Below, one piece after another: positions 52,117 through 60,026 of a stretch of DNA of 64,000 nt. The translations under genes were made by a program, and so were the position numbers. Every line of letters begins with the position of its first letter. The stretch's first letter is position 1. The stretch is taken from NCBI RefSeq assembly GCF_010499245.1, contig NZ_JAAGOW010000002.1:930001-994000 (forward strand). The letters run 5' to 3'. This DNA is from Variovorax sp. WS11. Its GTDB lineage: Bacteria; Pseudomonadota; Gammaproteobacteria; Burkholderiales; Burkholderiaceae_C. The notes beneath the pieces are model-generated. The model had not been told where the DNA came from. It ran no database searches and worked only from the letters and a program-made list of their open reading frames with translations.

Positions 52117-52947
52117 TCAGCCCGCCGGGCCCTTGACGCTCACCGCGCCCTCGAAGGTCTTCACGCCGTACTGGTCGAAGAGCTTCTGGAAGCTGCCGTC
52201 GGCCTTCATGTCGTTGAGCACCTTGGCCATCGCAGCGGCGAGCTCGCGGTTACGGGTGGCCAGCGCGACCGGGGTCGGGAACAGGCCGTGCAGCACGCGG
52301 TCGAAGTCGCCGCGCTTCTGGTATTCGGCGCCGGTGGAGTCGATCGACAGCGCCACCTCGACTTGGCCCGCGCGCAGCGCCTGGAAGGCCATCGCGAAGT
52401 TCTCGAAGGTGCGGATGGTCATGCCCTTCATGCCCTTGTCGGTGAGCTGCTTGTCGAGCTCGCGCGCCTTGCGCTCCTCGAAGCCGCCGATCTCCACGCC
52501 GATGCTCTTGCCCGACAGGTCGTCGGGCTTGGCGATCTTCAGCGGGTTGCCCTTGGCGGTGCTGATGCTGATGGCCTGGTCCTCGTAGATCAGCATCTGC
52601 ATCAGCTTGGCGCGCTCTTCCGTGTAGAAGATGCCGGTGTTGATGACATCCCAGCGGCCGGCCTGCAGGCCCGGGATCATGGCCGAGAACTCGATGCGCA
52701 CGTACTCGGGCGTCAGGCACAGGCGCTTGGCGATCGCCTCGCCCAGCTCCACCCGCATGCCCTTGAGCGCGCCCGTCTGGTCGACGAACTGCAACGGCGG
52801 CAGCGTCGGGTTGACCGACATCACCAACGTGCCCTTCTTGACGAGCGCGGAGTCGGGCACCGGCGACTTGCAGGCCTGCGCCTGAGCGGCGCCCGTGGCC
52901 AGGAGGAAGAGAGCCGTTGCCGACGCGAGAGCGGGAAGCAGTTTCAT
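52117..52947 (-). CDS. ABC transporter amino-acid-binding protein (family 3)
   Basis: 276 residues with a signal peptide ending AQAQ. KGTLVMSVNPTLPPLQFVDQTGALKGMRVELGEAIAKRLCL is the family 3 opening; DLSGKSIGVEIGGFEERKARELDKQL is the hinge region. It captures an amino acid or derivative in the periplasm for the permease downstream. It follows the DapA-like gene by 66 bases in the same operon. Confidence 0.92.
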   Translation of the reverse strand: MKLLPALASATALFLLATGAAQAQACKSPVPDSALVKKGTLVMSVNPTLPPLQFVDQTGALKGMRVELGEAIAKRLCLTPEYVRIEFSAMIPGLQAGRWDVINTGIFYTEERAKLMQMLIYEDQAISISTAKGNPLKIAKPDDLSGKSIGVEIGGFEERKARELDKQLTDKGMKGMTIRTFENFAMAFQALRAGQVEVALSIDSTGAEYQKRGDFDRVLHGLFPTPVALATRNRELAAAMAKVLNDMKADGSFQKLFDQYGVKTFEGAVSVKGPAG

Positions 52948-53013
52948 GGTGATGTCCTTCGGGAAATGAACGAGACGACGAAAGGGGACGGGCCGAACGG
53001 GCACGCCTGGCGC

Positions 53014-53910
53014 TCAGGCGCGGATGGAGTCGAGGAGCTCGAGGCGCTCGAGCGCGCGGCGCAGGTCGGCCGCATCGGCCGCCGGCAGCGGCAGGCGTGG
53101 GGCGCGCGGCTTGCCGACCGGCAGGCCCATCATCGTGAGCCCGTCCTTGGAAGCCGCGACGTAGCGATGGCCGCCGACCCACCGCACGATCGGCAGCATC
53201 TTCTTGTAGAGCGCCAGCGCCGCGGGCATGTCACGCTCGTCGGCCACCAGCTCGAAGAGGCGTGCCGACATCTTCGGGATCAGGTTGGAGCACACGGCCA
53301 CCCAGCCCTGAGCGCCGAGCCAGAAGGATTCGTAGCCGAGGATGCCGGCGAAGACCGTCATGCGGTCGCCGCACAGCTCGATGATGTCGCGCACGCGGGT
53401 GACCTCGAGCGTGGACTCCTTGATGTACCTGCAGTTGTCGATGCGCGAGAGGCGCGCGACCAGTTCGGGCTTGAGGTCCACGTTGGCGGTGGCGGGGTTG
53501 TTGTAGACCATGATCGGAATGCCGATCGCCTCGCCCACCTTGCGGTAGTGCTCGAACAGCTCGTCGTCGGTGGGCGTGCTGTAGTAGGGCGGGATGATCA
53601 TCACGCCGTCGGCACCCATGCCCTCGGCCTCGCGGCTCAGGCGCACGCATTCGTCGGTCCACTCGGCGCCGGTGCCGATCAGCACGGGCACGCGTTTTGC
53701 AGCAGTGCCGACGCAGGTTTCGATCACCAGCTGGCGCTCTTCGGGCGTCAGCGACAGGAACTCCCCGGTGCTGCCCAGCGGGATCAGCCCGTGGATGCCC
53801 TCCTCGATTTGCCAGTCGACCAGCTTCTTCAGGGCCGGCACATCGACGTGCCGGCCGTCGGCGGTCATGGGGGTGATGAGCACTGTGTAGGTGCCTCGGA
53901 ATGCTGTCAT
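53014..53910 (-). CDS. DapA/NAL-family aldolase or dehydratase (possibly Pyr4H2C deaminase-like)
   Basis: 298 residues of TIM-barrel type. Schiff-base lysine K164 (CRYIKES), Y136 (MVYNNPA) and the loop GSTGEF (46-51) are those of the DHDPS/NAL family, but the setting is catabolic, not lysine synthesis. Family members include KDG aldolases, 5-dehydro-4-deoxyglucarate dehydratase and 1-pyrroline-4-hydroxy-2-carboxylate deaminase. Since the divergent gene encodes an HcnABC-like dehydrogenase, as in hydroxyproline catabolism, the last is attractive but unproven. First gene of the minus-strand operon; the GTATAC operator lies just upstream. Confidence 0.87.
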   Translation of the reverse strand: MTAFRGTYTVLITPMTADGRHVDVPALKKLVDWQIEEGIHGLIPLGSTGEFLSLTPEERQLVIETCVGTAAKRVPVLIGTGAEWTDECVRLSREAEGMGADGVMIIPPYYSTPTDDELFEHYRKVGEAIGIPIMVYNNPATANVDLKPELVARLSRIDNCRYIKESTLEVTRVRDIIELCGDRMTVFAGILGYESFWLGAQGWVAVCSNLIPKMSARLFELVADERDMPAALALYKKMLPIVRWVGGHRYVAASKDGLTMMGLPVGKPRAPRLPLPAADAADLRRALERLELLDSIRA

Positions 53911-53948
53911 GGGCCGGTCCTGGGTGAAAAATCGGGTGGCGGATGTAT

Positions 53949-53979
53949 TTGTATACGTTCAGTATACGTATACACTGAA
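53949..53979. promoter_or_regulatory. Candidate GntR (FCD) operator between the divergent catabolic units
   Basis: TTGTATACG (53949-53957), then TTCAGT (53958-53963) mirrored by ACTGAA (53974-53979), enclosing the perfect 12-bp palindrome GTATACGTATAC (53962-53973). GTATAC dyads with TNGT...ACNA character are typical FCD/GntR sites. It lies 39 bases from the DapA-like start and 34 from the dehydrogenase start, ideal for control of both units by the GntR protein encoded at the end of the operon. Confidence 0.6.
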
Positions 53980-54012
53980 TGCCGTCAACCTCCTTTTTTC
54001 TTCTTTTTGCCC

Positions 54013-56958
54013 ATGAGCGCCCGACTGAGCCACCCTTCGATGACCGCGACCGGGCGCCCTGTGCGCTTCTGGTACGACGGGAAGCCGGTGGAGGGCCTGG
54101 AGGGCGAAACACTCGCCGCCGCCCTGGCCGCCAGCGGCATCCGCGAGTTGCGCCACACCCGCGGCGGCGAGCGCCGCGGCCTGTACTGCGGCATGGGCGC
54201 CTGCTTCGACTGCCTGGTGACGGTGGATGGCCGCGCCAGCCAGCGCGCTTGCCTGACCAAGGTGGCCGAGGGGCAGCAGGTGCGCTCGGCCATGCCGGCG
54301 GGCACGCCCGAGGACCCGCTGCAGCCGCTGGGGCCCGAGGCGGCGATGGAGCCGGCACGGCGCGAGGTCGACCTGCTGGTGATCGGCGCCGGGCCGGCCG
54401 GCCTGTCGGCAGCGCTCGCCGCGCGCCGGGCCGGGGCTGGCGTGCTGGTGCTGGACGAACGCCTTCAATCGGGCGGCCAGTTCTACAAGCCGCTGGCGCC
54501 CTCGCACCAGGCCGCGACGCCTGCCGATCGCCAGTTCGCGGACGGCCTCGCGCTCGAACGCGAGGCGCTCGCGGCCGGCGTCGCGATCGAGCAGGACGCC
54601 CAGGCCTGGGCCGCCTTTTCGCCGAACGAGATCGGCGCGCTCGTCGGCGGCCAGGCCCAGGTGATCGACTGCCGCCAGCTGGTGATCGCCCCCGGCGCCT
54701 ACGAGCGGCCGGTCCCCTTCCCCGGCTGGACGCTGCCCGGCGTGATGACCACCGGCGCCGGCCAGACGCTGGCGCGCGCCTACCGCGTGGCGCCGGGCCA
54801 GCGCGTGCTGATCGCCGGCAACGGGCCGCTGAACCTGCAGCTGGCCGCCGAGCTGCTGGCCGGCGGCGCCGAGGTGGTGGCGGTGCTCGAATCGGCTGCG
54901 CGGCCTTCACCACGCCAGTGGCGGCAGGTGTGGACCGCCGCGCGCACCGCCCCCGACCTGTTGCGCGACGGCTGGCGCTACCTGCGTCGGCTGCGTGCGC
55001 ATGGCGTGCCGCTGATCTGGGGCACGGCGGTGCTTGCCGCGGAAGGCCCCGGCCGGTTGCAGGCCGTGCAGACCATGCGCCTCGATGCGCAGGGCCGCGC
55101 AGTTCCCGGCACCGCGCAACGCTTCGAAGCCGACACGCTGTGCCTCGGCTACGGCTTCATCCCCTCCACCGAGCTGGCCCGCATGCTGGGCTGCGAGCAT
55201 CGGCTGGCGGACCGGCACCTGGGCTACCCCGCCACAGTCACGCGCGAGGAAGGCGCGACCAGCCTGCCCGGCGTGTTCGTGGCCGGCGACGGCGCGGACC
55301 TGGGCGGCTCGCGCGTGGCCCTGGCGCGCGGCGAGCTGGCCGGCGCCGCGGCCGCGCGCAACCTGGGCTTGCAGGCGCCCGAGCCTGCCGAGGCACTCGG
55401 CCGGCTGCAACAGGCCGAGCGCTTCCAGAGGGCCCTGTGGTCGCTCTACGCGGCGCCACGAGTGCGCCTGGCGGAGATTCCCGACGACACCCTGCTGTGC
55501 CGCTGCGAAGAAATCCGCTTCGGCGACGTACGCGAGCAGATCCGCGCCGGGCGCGACACGCTGGCCGCGCTCAAGCGCAACACGCGCCTCGGCATGGGGC
55601 GCTGCCAGGGTCGCTACTGCGCCGTGACCGCCGCCCGCCTGGTCGGCGAGCTGACGGGCAGGCCGCCCGAGGTCGAGCAGTACTTCGCACCCCGGCCACC
55701 CGCCAAGCCGGTGCCGGCCGGCGCGCTGGGCTTCGAGAAGCCCGAATGGGGCGGCCACAAGCCCGCGATCACGCCCAACCTCGCGCGGCCGGTGGTGGTC
55801 GCAACTTTCGCGCCGATGCGCACCGAGGTGCTGGTGATCGGCGCCGGCGTGCTGGGCTCCTGCCTCGCCTACTACCTCTCGCAAGCCGGTCAGGAGGTGA
55901 CGGTGGTCGACCGCGACGACATCAACCTGCAGGCCTCGGGCGCCAACGCGGGCAGCCTGCATGTGCAGCTGCTGTCCTTCGACTTCGGCGCCCGGGCGCA
56001 GGCCGGCGGCGGCCCGGCCGCGGCCACGCTGCCCCTCGGCCCCATGTCCGTGAAGCTCTGGCAGCAGATCGAGGCCGATTGCGGCGAGGATCTGGAGATC
56101 AAGATCACCGGCGGCCTGATGGTGGCCGACAGCGAGGCCGGCATGCGCTTCCTCGAGGCCAAGGCCGCGCTGGAGCGCAGCCACGGCATCGAGGCCGAGG
56201 TGATCGACGGCGCCGCGCTGCGCCGGCTGTCGCCCGCCCTGTCCGGCGAGCTGCTGGGCGCGGAGCTCTGCCCGATGGAGGGCAAGATCAATCCGCTGCG
56301 CGCCACCTACGCGGTGGCGCGGCGCGCGCAGCAACAGGGGGCCAGCCTGCTGCGCGGCTGCGACGTCCAGGCCATCGAGCGGCTGCCCGGCGAGGGCGCG
56401 GGCTTCGAGGTCCGCACCTCGCGCGGCACGATCCGCGCCGGCCGCATCGTCAATGCGAGCGGCGCCTGGTCGAGCGCGGTGGGCGCGATGCTGGGCGTGA
56501 AGATCCCCGTGCAGGGCGCGCCGCTGCAGATGATCGTGACCGAGCCCGCGCCGCCGCTGGTCGATCACCTCATCGCGCATGCCGACCGGCACCTGAGCCT
56601 CAAGCAGGCGGCCAGCGGCGGCCTGCTGATCGGCGGCGGCTGGACCGCGGCCTTCCACCCGGACATGCGCCTCAACCGCGCCGAGCGCAGCAGCATCGAA
56701 GGCAACCTGTGGGTGGCGCGCCGCGTGCTGCCGGCCGTGAGCGGGCTGCACATGGTGCGCTGCTGGGCCGGCATGAACGTGAACATCGACGGCGCGCCGA
56801 TCCTCGGCGAGGTGCCCGGCGTGCCGGGCTTCTACAACGCCGTGACCTCCAACGGCTACACGCTGGCGCCCATCACGGCGAAGCTTGTCGCCGACCTGAT
56901 CGCGCACGGCCGCACCGACATCGACATCAACCCGTTTCGCATCGACCGCTTTCTCTGA
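54013..56958 (+). CDS. Three-domain fusion dehydrogenase (HcnA-HcnB-HcnC-like; D-amino/imino-acid oxidase type)
   Basis: 981 residues in one frame. Residues about 15-95: plant-type [2Fe-2S] domain (HcnA-like; C59, C64, C67, C80). Residues about 118-560: FAD/NAD-binding subunit (GAGPAG at 125-130) ending in a BFD-like [2Fe-2S] domain (C496, C498, C531, C536), HcnB-like. Residues 602-981: glycine-oxidase/D-amino-acid-oxidase-type FAD domain (VIGAGVLGS; HcnC-like). These are separate genes in hydrogen cyanide synthase, opine oxidase and D-hydroxyproline dehydrogenase. No stop separates the parts; M602 marks the former third start. It probably oxidises an amino or imino acid and passes electrons to the respiratory chain. 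Confidence 0.88.
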   Translation: MSARLSHPSMTATGRPVRFWYDGKPVEGLEGETLAAALAASGIRELRHTRGGERRGLYCGMGACFDCLVTVDGRASQRACLTKVAEGQQVRSAMPAGTPEDPLQPLGPEAAMEPARREVDLLVIGAGPAGLSAALAARRAGAGVLVLDERLQSGGQFYKPLAPSHQAATPADRQFADGLALEREALAAGVAIEQDAQAWAAFSPNEIGALVGGQAQVIDCRQLVIAPGAYERPVPFPGWTLPGVMTTGAGQTLARAYRVAPGQRVLIAGNGPLNLQLAAELLAGGAEVVAVLESAARPSPRQWRQVWTAARTAPDLLRDGWRYLRRLRAHGVPLIWGTAVLAAEGPGRLQAVQTMRLDAQGRAVPGTAQRFEADTLCLGYGFIPSTELARMLGCEHRLADRHLGYPATVTREEGATSLPGVFVAGDGADLGGSRVALARGELAGAAAARNLGLQAPEPAEALGRLQQAERFQRALWSLYAAPRVRLAEIPDDTLLCRCEEIRFGDVREQIRAGRDTLAALKRNTRLGMGRCQGRYCAVTAARLVGELTGRPPEVEQYFAPRPPAKPVPAGALGFEKPEWGGHKPAITPNLARPVVVATFAPMRTEVLVIGAGVLGSCLAYYLSQAGQEVTVVDRDDINLQASGANAGSLHVQLLSFDFGARAQAGGGPAAATLPLGPMSVKLWQQIEADCGEDLEIKITGGLMVADSEAGMRFLEAKAALERSHGIEAEVIDGAALRRLSPALSGELLGAELCPMEGKINPLRATYAVARRAQQQGASLLRGCDVQAIERLPGEGAGFEVRTSRGTIRAGRIVNASGAWSSAVGAMLGVKIPVQGAPLQMIVTEPAPPLVDHLIAHADRHLSLKQAASGGLLIGGGWTAAFHPDMRLNRAERSSIEGNLWVARRVLPAVSGLHMVRCWAGMNVNIDGAPILGEVPGVPGFYNAVTSNGYTLAPITAKLVADLIAHGRTDIDINPFRIDRFL

Positions 56959-56993
56959 TGACCCTTTCTCTGATGACCCTTTCTCTGATGCCC
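56950..56993 (+). repeat. 15-bp tandem repeat at a stop/start junction
   Basis: TTTCTCTGATGACCC occurs at 56950-56964 and 56965-56979 and again, imperfectly at its end, from 56980. The first unit holds the stop of the fusion dehydrogenase (TGA 56956-56958) overlapping an ATG. Each unit adds five codons (MTLSL) in frame to the M20 gene, so start codons at 56958, 56973, 56988 and 56994 are all possible. Slippage here would change the N-terminus but not the frame. Confidence 0.85.
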
Positions 56994-58241
56994 ATGACCG
57001 ACCACGATCCCGCACGCGCGAGCCTGCGCCACTTCATCGACACGCATTTCGACGAGCAGGTGCGCACGCTCGCCCGGCTGGTGCAGTGTCCTTCCGACAA
57101 TCCGCCCGGGGACTGCGCGCCGCATGCGGAGCTCAGCGCCGGCCTGCTCGAGGCCATGCGCTTCGAGGTCGAGCGGCATCCCGTGCCGGCCGAATTCGCG
57201 GCCGAGCACGGCATGCGCAGCGCGACCAACCTGATCGTGCGCGAACGCTTCGGCGAAGGCCCCGTGGTGGCGCTCAACGCGCACGGCGACGTGGTGCCGC
57301 CCGGCGAAGGCTGGAGCGTCGACCCCTATGGCGGCGAGGTGCGCGATGGCTGGCTCTACGGCCGCGGCGCCGCCGTCTCCAAGTCGGACTTCACGACCTA
57401 CGCCTTCGCGCTGCGCGCGCTCAAGCAGCTCGCCGCCGATGGCGCGGCGCTGGGCGGCACGGTCGAGCTGCACCTGACCTATGACGAGGAAACGGGCGGC
57501 ATGACCGGCCCGGGCTGGATTCTTTCGCAGGGCCTGAGCCGGCCCGACTACGTGCTCTCGGCCGCCTTCTCGCACCATGTGGTGGTCGCCCACAACGGCT
57601 GCCTGCATATGGAAGTGACGCTGCGCGGCAAGTCCGCCCATGCCGCGCGGCCCGACACCGGCCATGACGCGATCGAGGCCGCCGCCACGCTGCTCCCCGC
57701 GCTCTATCGGCATCGCGATGCCCTCGCCGGCCGCCCCTCGCAGACGCCCGGCATCACGCACCCGACCCTGGTGGTCGGGCTGATCGAGGGCGGCATCAAC
57801 ACCAACGTGGTGGCCGACCGGCTCAGCCTGCGCATCGACCGGCGCATCGTCCCCGAGGAATCGTCCGAGGCGGTGGAGGCCGAGCTGCGCGGCGTGATCG
57901 AGGAGGCCTGCCGCGCGCTGCCCGGCATCACGGTCCAGACCCGCCGCATCTTGCTGGCGCGCCCCTTTGCGCCCGCGCCCGGTGCGAAGGAACTCACCGA
58001 GCTGATGTGCCGCGAGGCCAGCGCCGTGATGGGCAAGCCGGTGACGCCCATCGGCGTGCCGCTCTACACCGATGCGCGCCTCTACAGCGAGGCCGGCATC
58101 CCCACCGTGATGTACGGCGCCGGCCCCGAGACGCTGCTCGAAGCCAACGGCCATCGCGCCGACGAGCGCGTGCCGCTGGACGAACTGCGCAAGGCGACGG
58201 TGGTCGTCGCCAACACGCTGCTGCAACTCCTGACCCGCTGA
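56958..58241 (+). CDS. M20-family amidohydrolase/peptidase (ArgE/DapE/acylase-like)
   Basis: 427 residues from the first of four in-frame ATGs in the tandem repeat; the last, 56994, gives 415 and is closest to the family start. LNAHGDVVPPGEGW gives the metal His and Asp, YDEETGG the general base Glu pair, and GKSAHAARPDTGHDAIEAA the dimerisation-domain His. M20 enzymes cleave N-acyl, N-carbamoyl or dipeptide bonds in the cytosol. The ATG overlaps the stop of the dehydrogenase, so it is translationally coupled. It may release a free (D-)amino acid from an N-substituted substrate for that dehydrogenase. Alternatives: succinyl-diaminopimelate desuccinylase-like, acetylornithine deacetylase-like. 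Confidence 0.87.
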   Translation: MTLSLMTLSLMPMTDHDPARASLRHFIDTHFDEQVRTLARLVQCPSDNPPGDCAPHAELSAGLLEAMRFEVERHPVPAEFAAEHGMRSATNLIVRERFGEGPVVALNAHGDVVPPGEGWSVDPYGGEVRDGWLYGRGAAVSKSDFTTYAFALRALKQLAADGAALGGTVELHLTYDEETGGMTGPGWILSQGLSRPDYVLSAAFSHHVVVAHNGCLHMEVTLRGKSAHAARPDTGHDAIEAAATLLPALYRHRDALAGRPSQTPGITHPTLVVGLIEGGINTNVVADRLSLRIDRRIVPEESSEAVEAELRGVIEEACRALPGITVQTRRILLARPFAPAPGAKELTELMCREASAVMGKPVTPIGVPLYTDARLYSEAGIPTVMYGAGPETLLEANGHRADERVPLDELRKATVVVANTLLQLLTR

Positions 58242-58245
58242 GGCC

Positions 58246-59190
58246 TCAATGGGCCGCGGTCGGATGCCCGGCCTCGACCCAGGCCTCCAGCCCGCCGGCC
58301 AGCGGCCGTGCGCGCTTGAACCCGCGCGCCACCAGGGCCTGCGCGGCCAGGGCGGCCGAGACTTCGTTGGGGCAGCTGCAATAGAGAATGATCTCTTGCT
58401 CGCCGCTCTCGAAGGGCAGCTCAGCACGCCGCTGCTGCAGCGCCTTGAGCGGGATCGGCAGCGCGCCGGGAATGCGCCGCGGGTCGACCTGGATGCCTGC
58501 CTCGCCGCGCACGTCGATCACGATGGGTGGCGGCTCGCGCGTCATCAGCGTGACCAGCTCCCCGATGGTGGCGCGCGGCATGCTGGTGGTCCTGAGGAAG
58601 GCGCGGCGGCGCCACCAGCGCCGTACCAGCATTGCGGCCACCACCACCACCAGCGCCGCAGTGGCGACGCCGCCGGCGTTGGCCAGCGCATCGAGCACGG
58701 CCTGGATCTGCTCGCGGAACAGCCAGCCCAGCGCGAGGAAGACGCCGGCCCACAGCAGCGCGGCCAGGATCTCGAAGGCCAGGAAGCGCCAGGAGGACAT
58801 GCCCAGGGCCCCCGCCATCGGTGGCGCCACCACCGACACCCCCGGCACGAACTTGGCTGCCACCAGCGACAAGCCGCCCCAGCGCGTGATCAGCGACTCG
58901 CTGCGCCGCACGCAGGAGTCGGGCGAGATCGAGATCTTGCACAGCAGACGCATGAAGTGGTAGCCGTAGATGCGGCCCGTGTAGAACCAGATGGCGTCGC
59001 CCAGCACGTTGGCCACCAGCGCGGCGCCGACCATGGCGAAGAGCAGCACCGGCTCGGCGATGGCCGCGATGCCGCCGGCCACCACCAGTACCGGCGCGGC
59101 CGGCACGGGCAGGCCCACGCGGGCGGCGAAGGTCACGGCGAAGACCACCGCGATGGCGTGGTCGATCATCAGGGTGATCAGCGCCTCCAC
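58246..59190 (-). CDS. DedA-family membrane protein fused to a rhodanese domain
   Basis: 314 residues. Residues about 1-200 are a DedA/SNARE-associated domain with VGLPVPAAPVLVVAGG, the DxIWFYTGRIYG loop and KFVPGVSVVAPPMAGALGM. Residues about 215-310 are a rhodanese domain with VIDVRGEAG, C271-x-C273 (ILYCSCPNEVSAAL) and GGLEAWVEAGHP. DedA proteins are undecaprenyl-phosphate or lipid flippase-related; rhodaneses move sulfane sulfur. The fusion may link membrane lipid handling to redox or sulfur signals; that role is inference. It converges with the M20 gene. Confidence 0.88.
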   Translation of the reverse strand: MEALITLMIDHAIAVVFAVTFAARVGLPVPAAPVLVVAGGIAAIAEPVLLFAMVGAALVANVLGDAIWFYTGRIYGYHFMRLLCKISISPDSCVRRSESLITRWGGLSLVAAKFVPGVSVVAPPMAGALGMSSWRFLAFEILAALLWAGVFLALGWLFREQIQAVLDALANAGGVATAALVVVVAAMLVRRWWRRRAFLRTTSMPRATIGELVTLMTREPPPIVIDVRGEAGIQVDPRRIPGALPIPLKALQQRRAELPFESGEQEIILYCSCPNEVSAALAAQALVARGFKRARPLAGGLEAWVEAGHPTAAH

Positions 59191-59256
59191 GGAAGGCTCC
59201 CCGAAGGCTCAATGGACGAAGTCCGCAGGCGGTGCATGGTGGTGGCGCGTTGGCCC

Positions 59257-59274
59257 GGGCTGTGGCAACAGCCC
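59257..59274. terminator. Hairpin downstream of urtE
   Basis: GGGCTGT, loop GGCA, ACAGCCC: a perfect seven-base stem between urtE and the DedA gene, both on the minus strand. No T-run follows. It probably marks the end of the urea transporter transcript. Confidence 0.4.
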
Positions 59275-59313
59275 CGAGCGTAGCGCCTTGGCGGGCCTAT
59301 GCCCGAAGGCGGT

Positions 59314-60006
59314 TCAAATCGCCACGAGCTGGCGCACGCCCTGCGCTTCCATGTCCTTGCCCAGGCCGCGTGCGATCACCTCGCCGCGCTCCATCACCAG
59401 GTAGTCGTCGGCCAGTTCCTGCGCGAAGTCGTAGTACTGCTCGCACAGCACGATCGCCATGTCGCCGCGGTCGGCAAGCATGCGGATCACGCGGCCGATG
59501 TCCTTGATGATGCTGGGCTGGATGCCTTCGGTGGGCTCGTCGAGGATCAGCAGCTTGGGCTTGGGCGCCAGCGCCCGCGCGATCGCGAGTTGCTGCTGCT
59601 GCCCGCCGGAGAGATCGCCCCCCCGGCGGTTGAGCATCTGCTTGAGCACCGGGAACAGCTCGAAGAGCTCAGTGGGGATGGGCGTGCCGGCCGGACGGTA
59701 GGCCAGGCCCATGCGCAGGTTTTCCTCGACCGTGAGGCGCGCAAAGATCTCCCGGCCTTGCGGTACGAAGCCCATGCCGGCACGGGCGCGCTCGTAGGGC
59801 GTCTTCTTCTGGATCGGGGCACCGTCGAACTCGATGCTGCCGCTTTTGATCGGCACCAGGCCCATCAGCGACTTGAGCAGCGTGGTCTTGCCCACGCCGT
59901 TGCGGCCGAGCAGCACCGTGACCTTGCCGGCGTGCGCTTCGAGGCTCACCTCGCGCAGGATGTGGGAGCCGCCGTAGTACTGGTGGATGTTCTTGACTTT
60001 GAGCAT
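59314..60006 (-). CDS. urtE: Urea ABC transporter ATP-binding protein UrtE
   Basis: 230 residues. Walker A GRNGVGKTT (34-42), signature LSGGQQQQ and Walker B LLILDEPTEGI; opening LKVKNIHQYYGGSHILREVSLEA is that of UrtE (LivF-type). It pairs with UrtD to power urea uptake. It follows urtD by 20 bases and is the last gene of the operon. Confidence 0.95.
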   Translation of the reverse strand: MLKVKNIHQYYGGSHILREVSLEAHAGKVTVLLGRNGVGKTTLLKSLMGLVPIKSGSIEFDGAPIQKKTPYERARAGMGFVPQGREIFARLTVEENLRMGLAYRPAGTPIPTELFELFPVLKQMLNRRGGDLSGGQQQQLAIARALAPKPKLLILDEPTEGIQPSIIKDIGRVIRMLADRGDMAIVLCEQYYDFAQELADDYLVMERGEVIARGLGKDMEAQGVRQLVAI

Positions 60007-60026
60007 GGGTGTGTTCTCGAAGCGGA

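Noticed and set aside
52288..54012. Upstream in-frame extension of the fusion dehydrogenase
   Set aside because: It runs antisense to the binding-protein and DapA-like genes, has no domain, and crosses the divergent promoter; the ATG at 54013 fits the HcnA-type start.
55816..56958. Separate HcnC-like gene starting at M602 of the fusion
   Set aside because: There is no stop codon between the second and third domains and no ribosome site before the ATG, so fusion is the simpler reading; it stays open if the sequence has an error.
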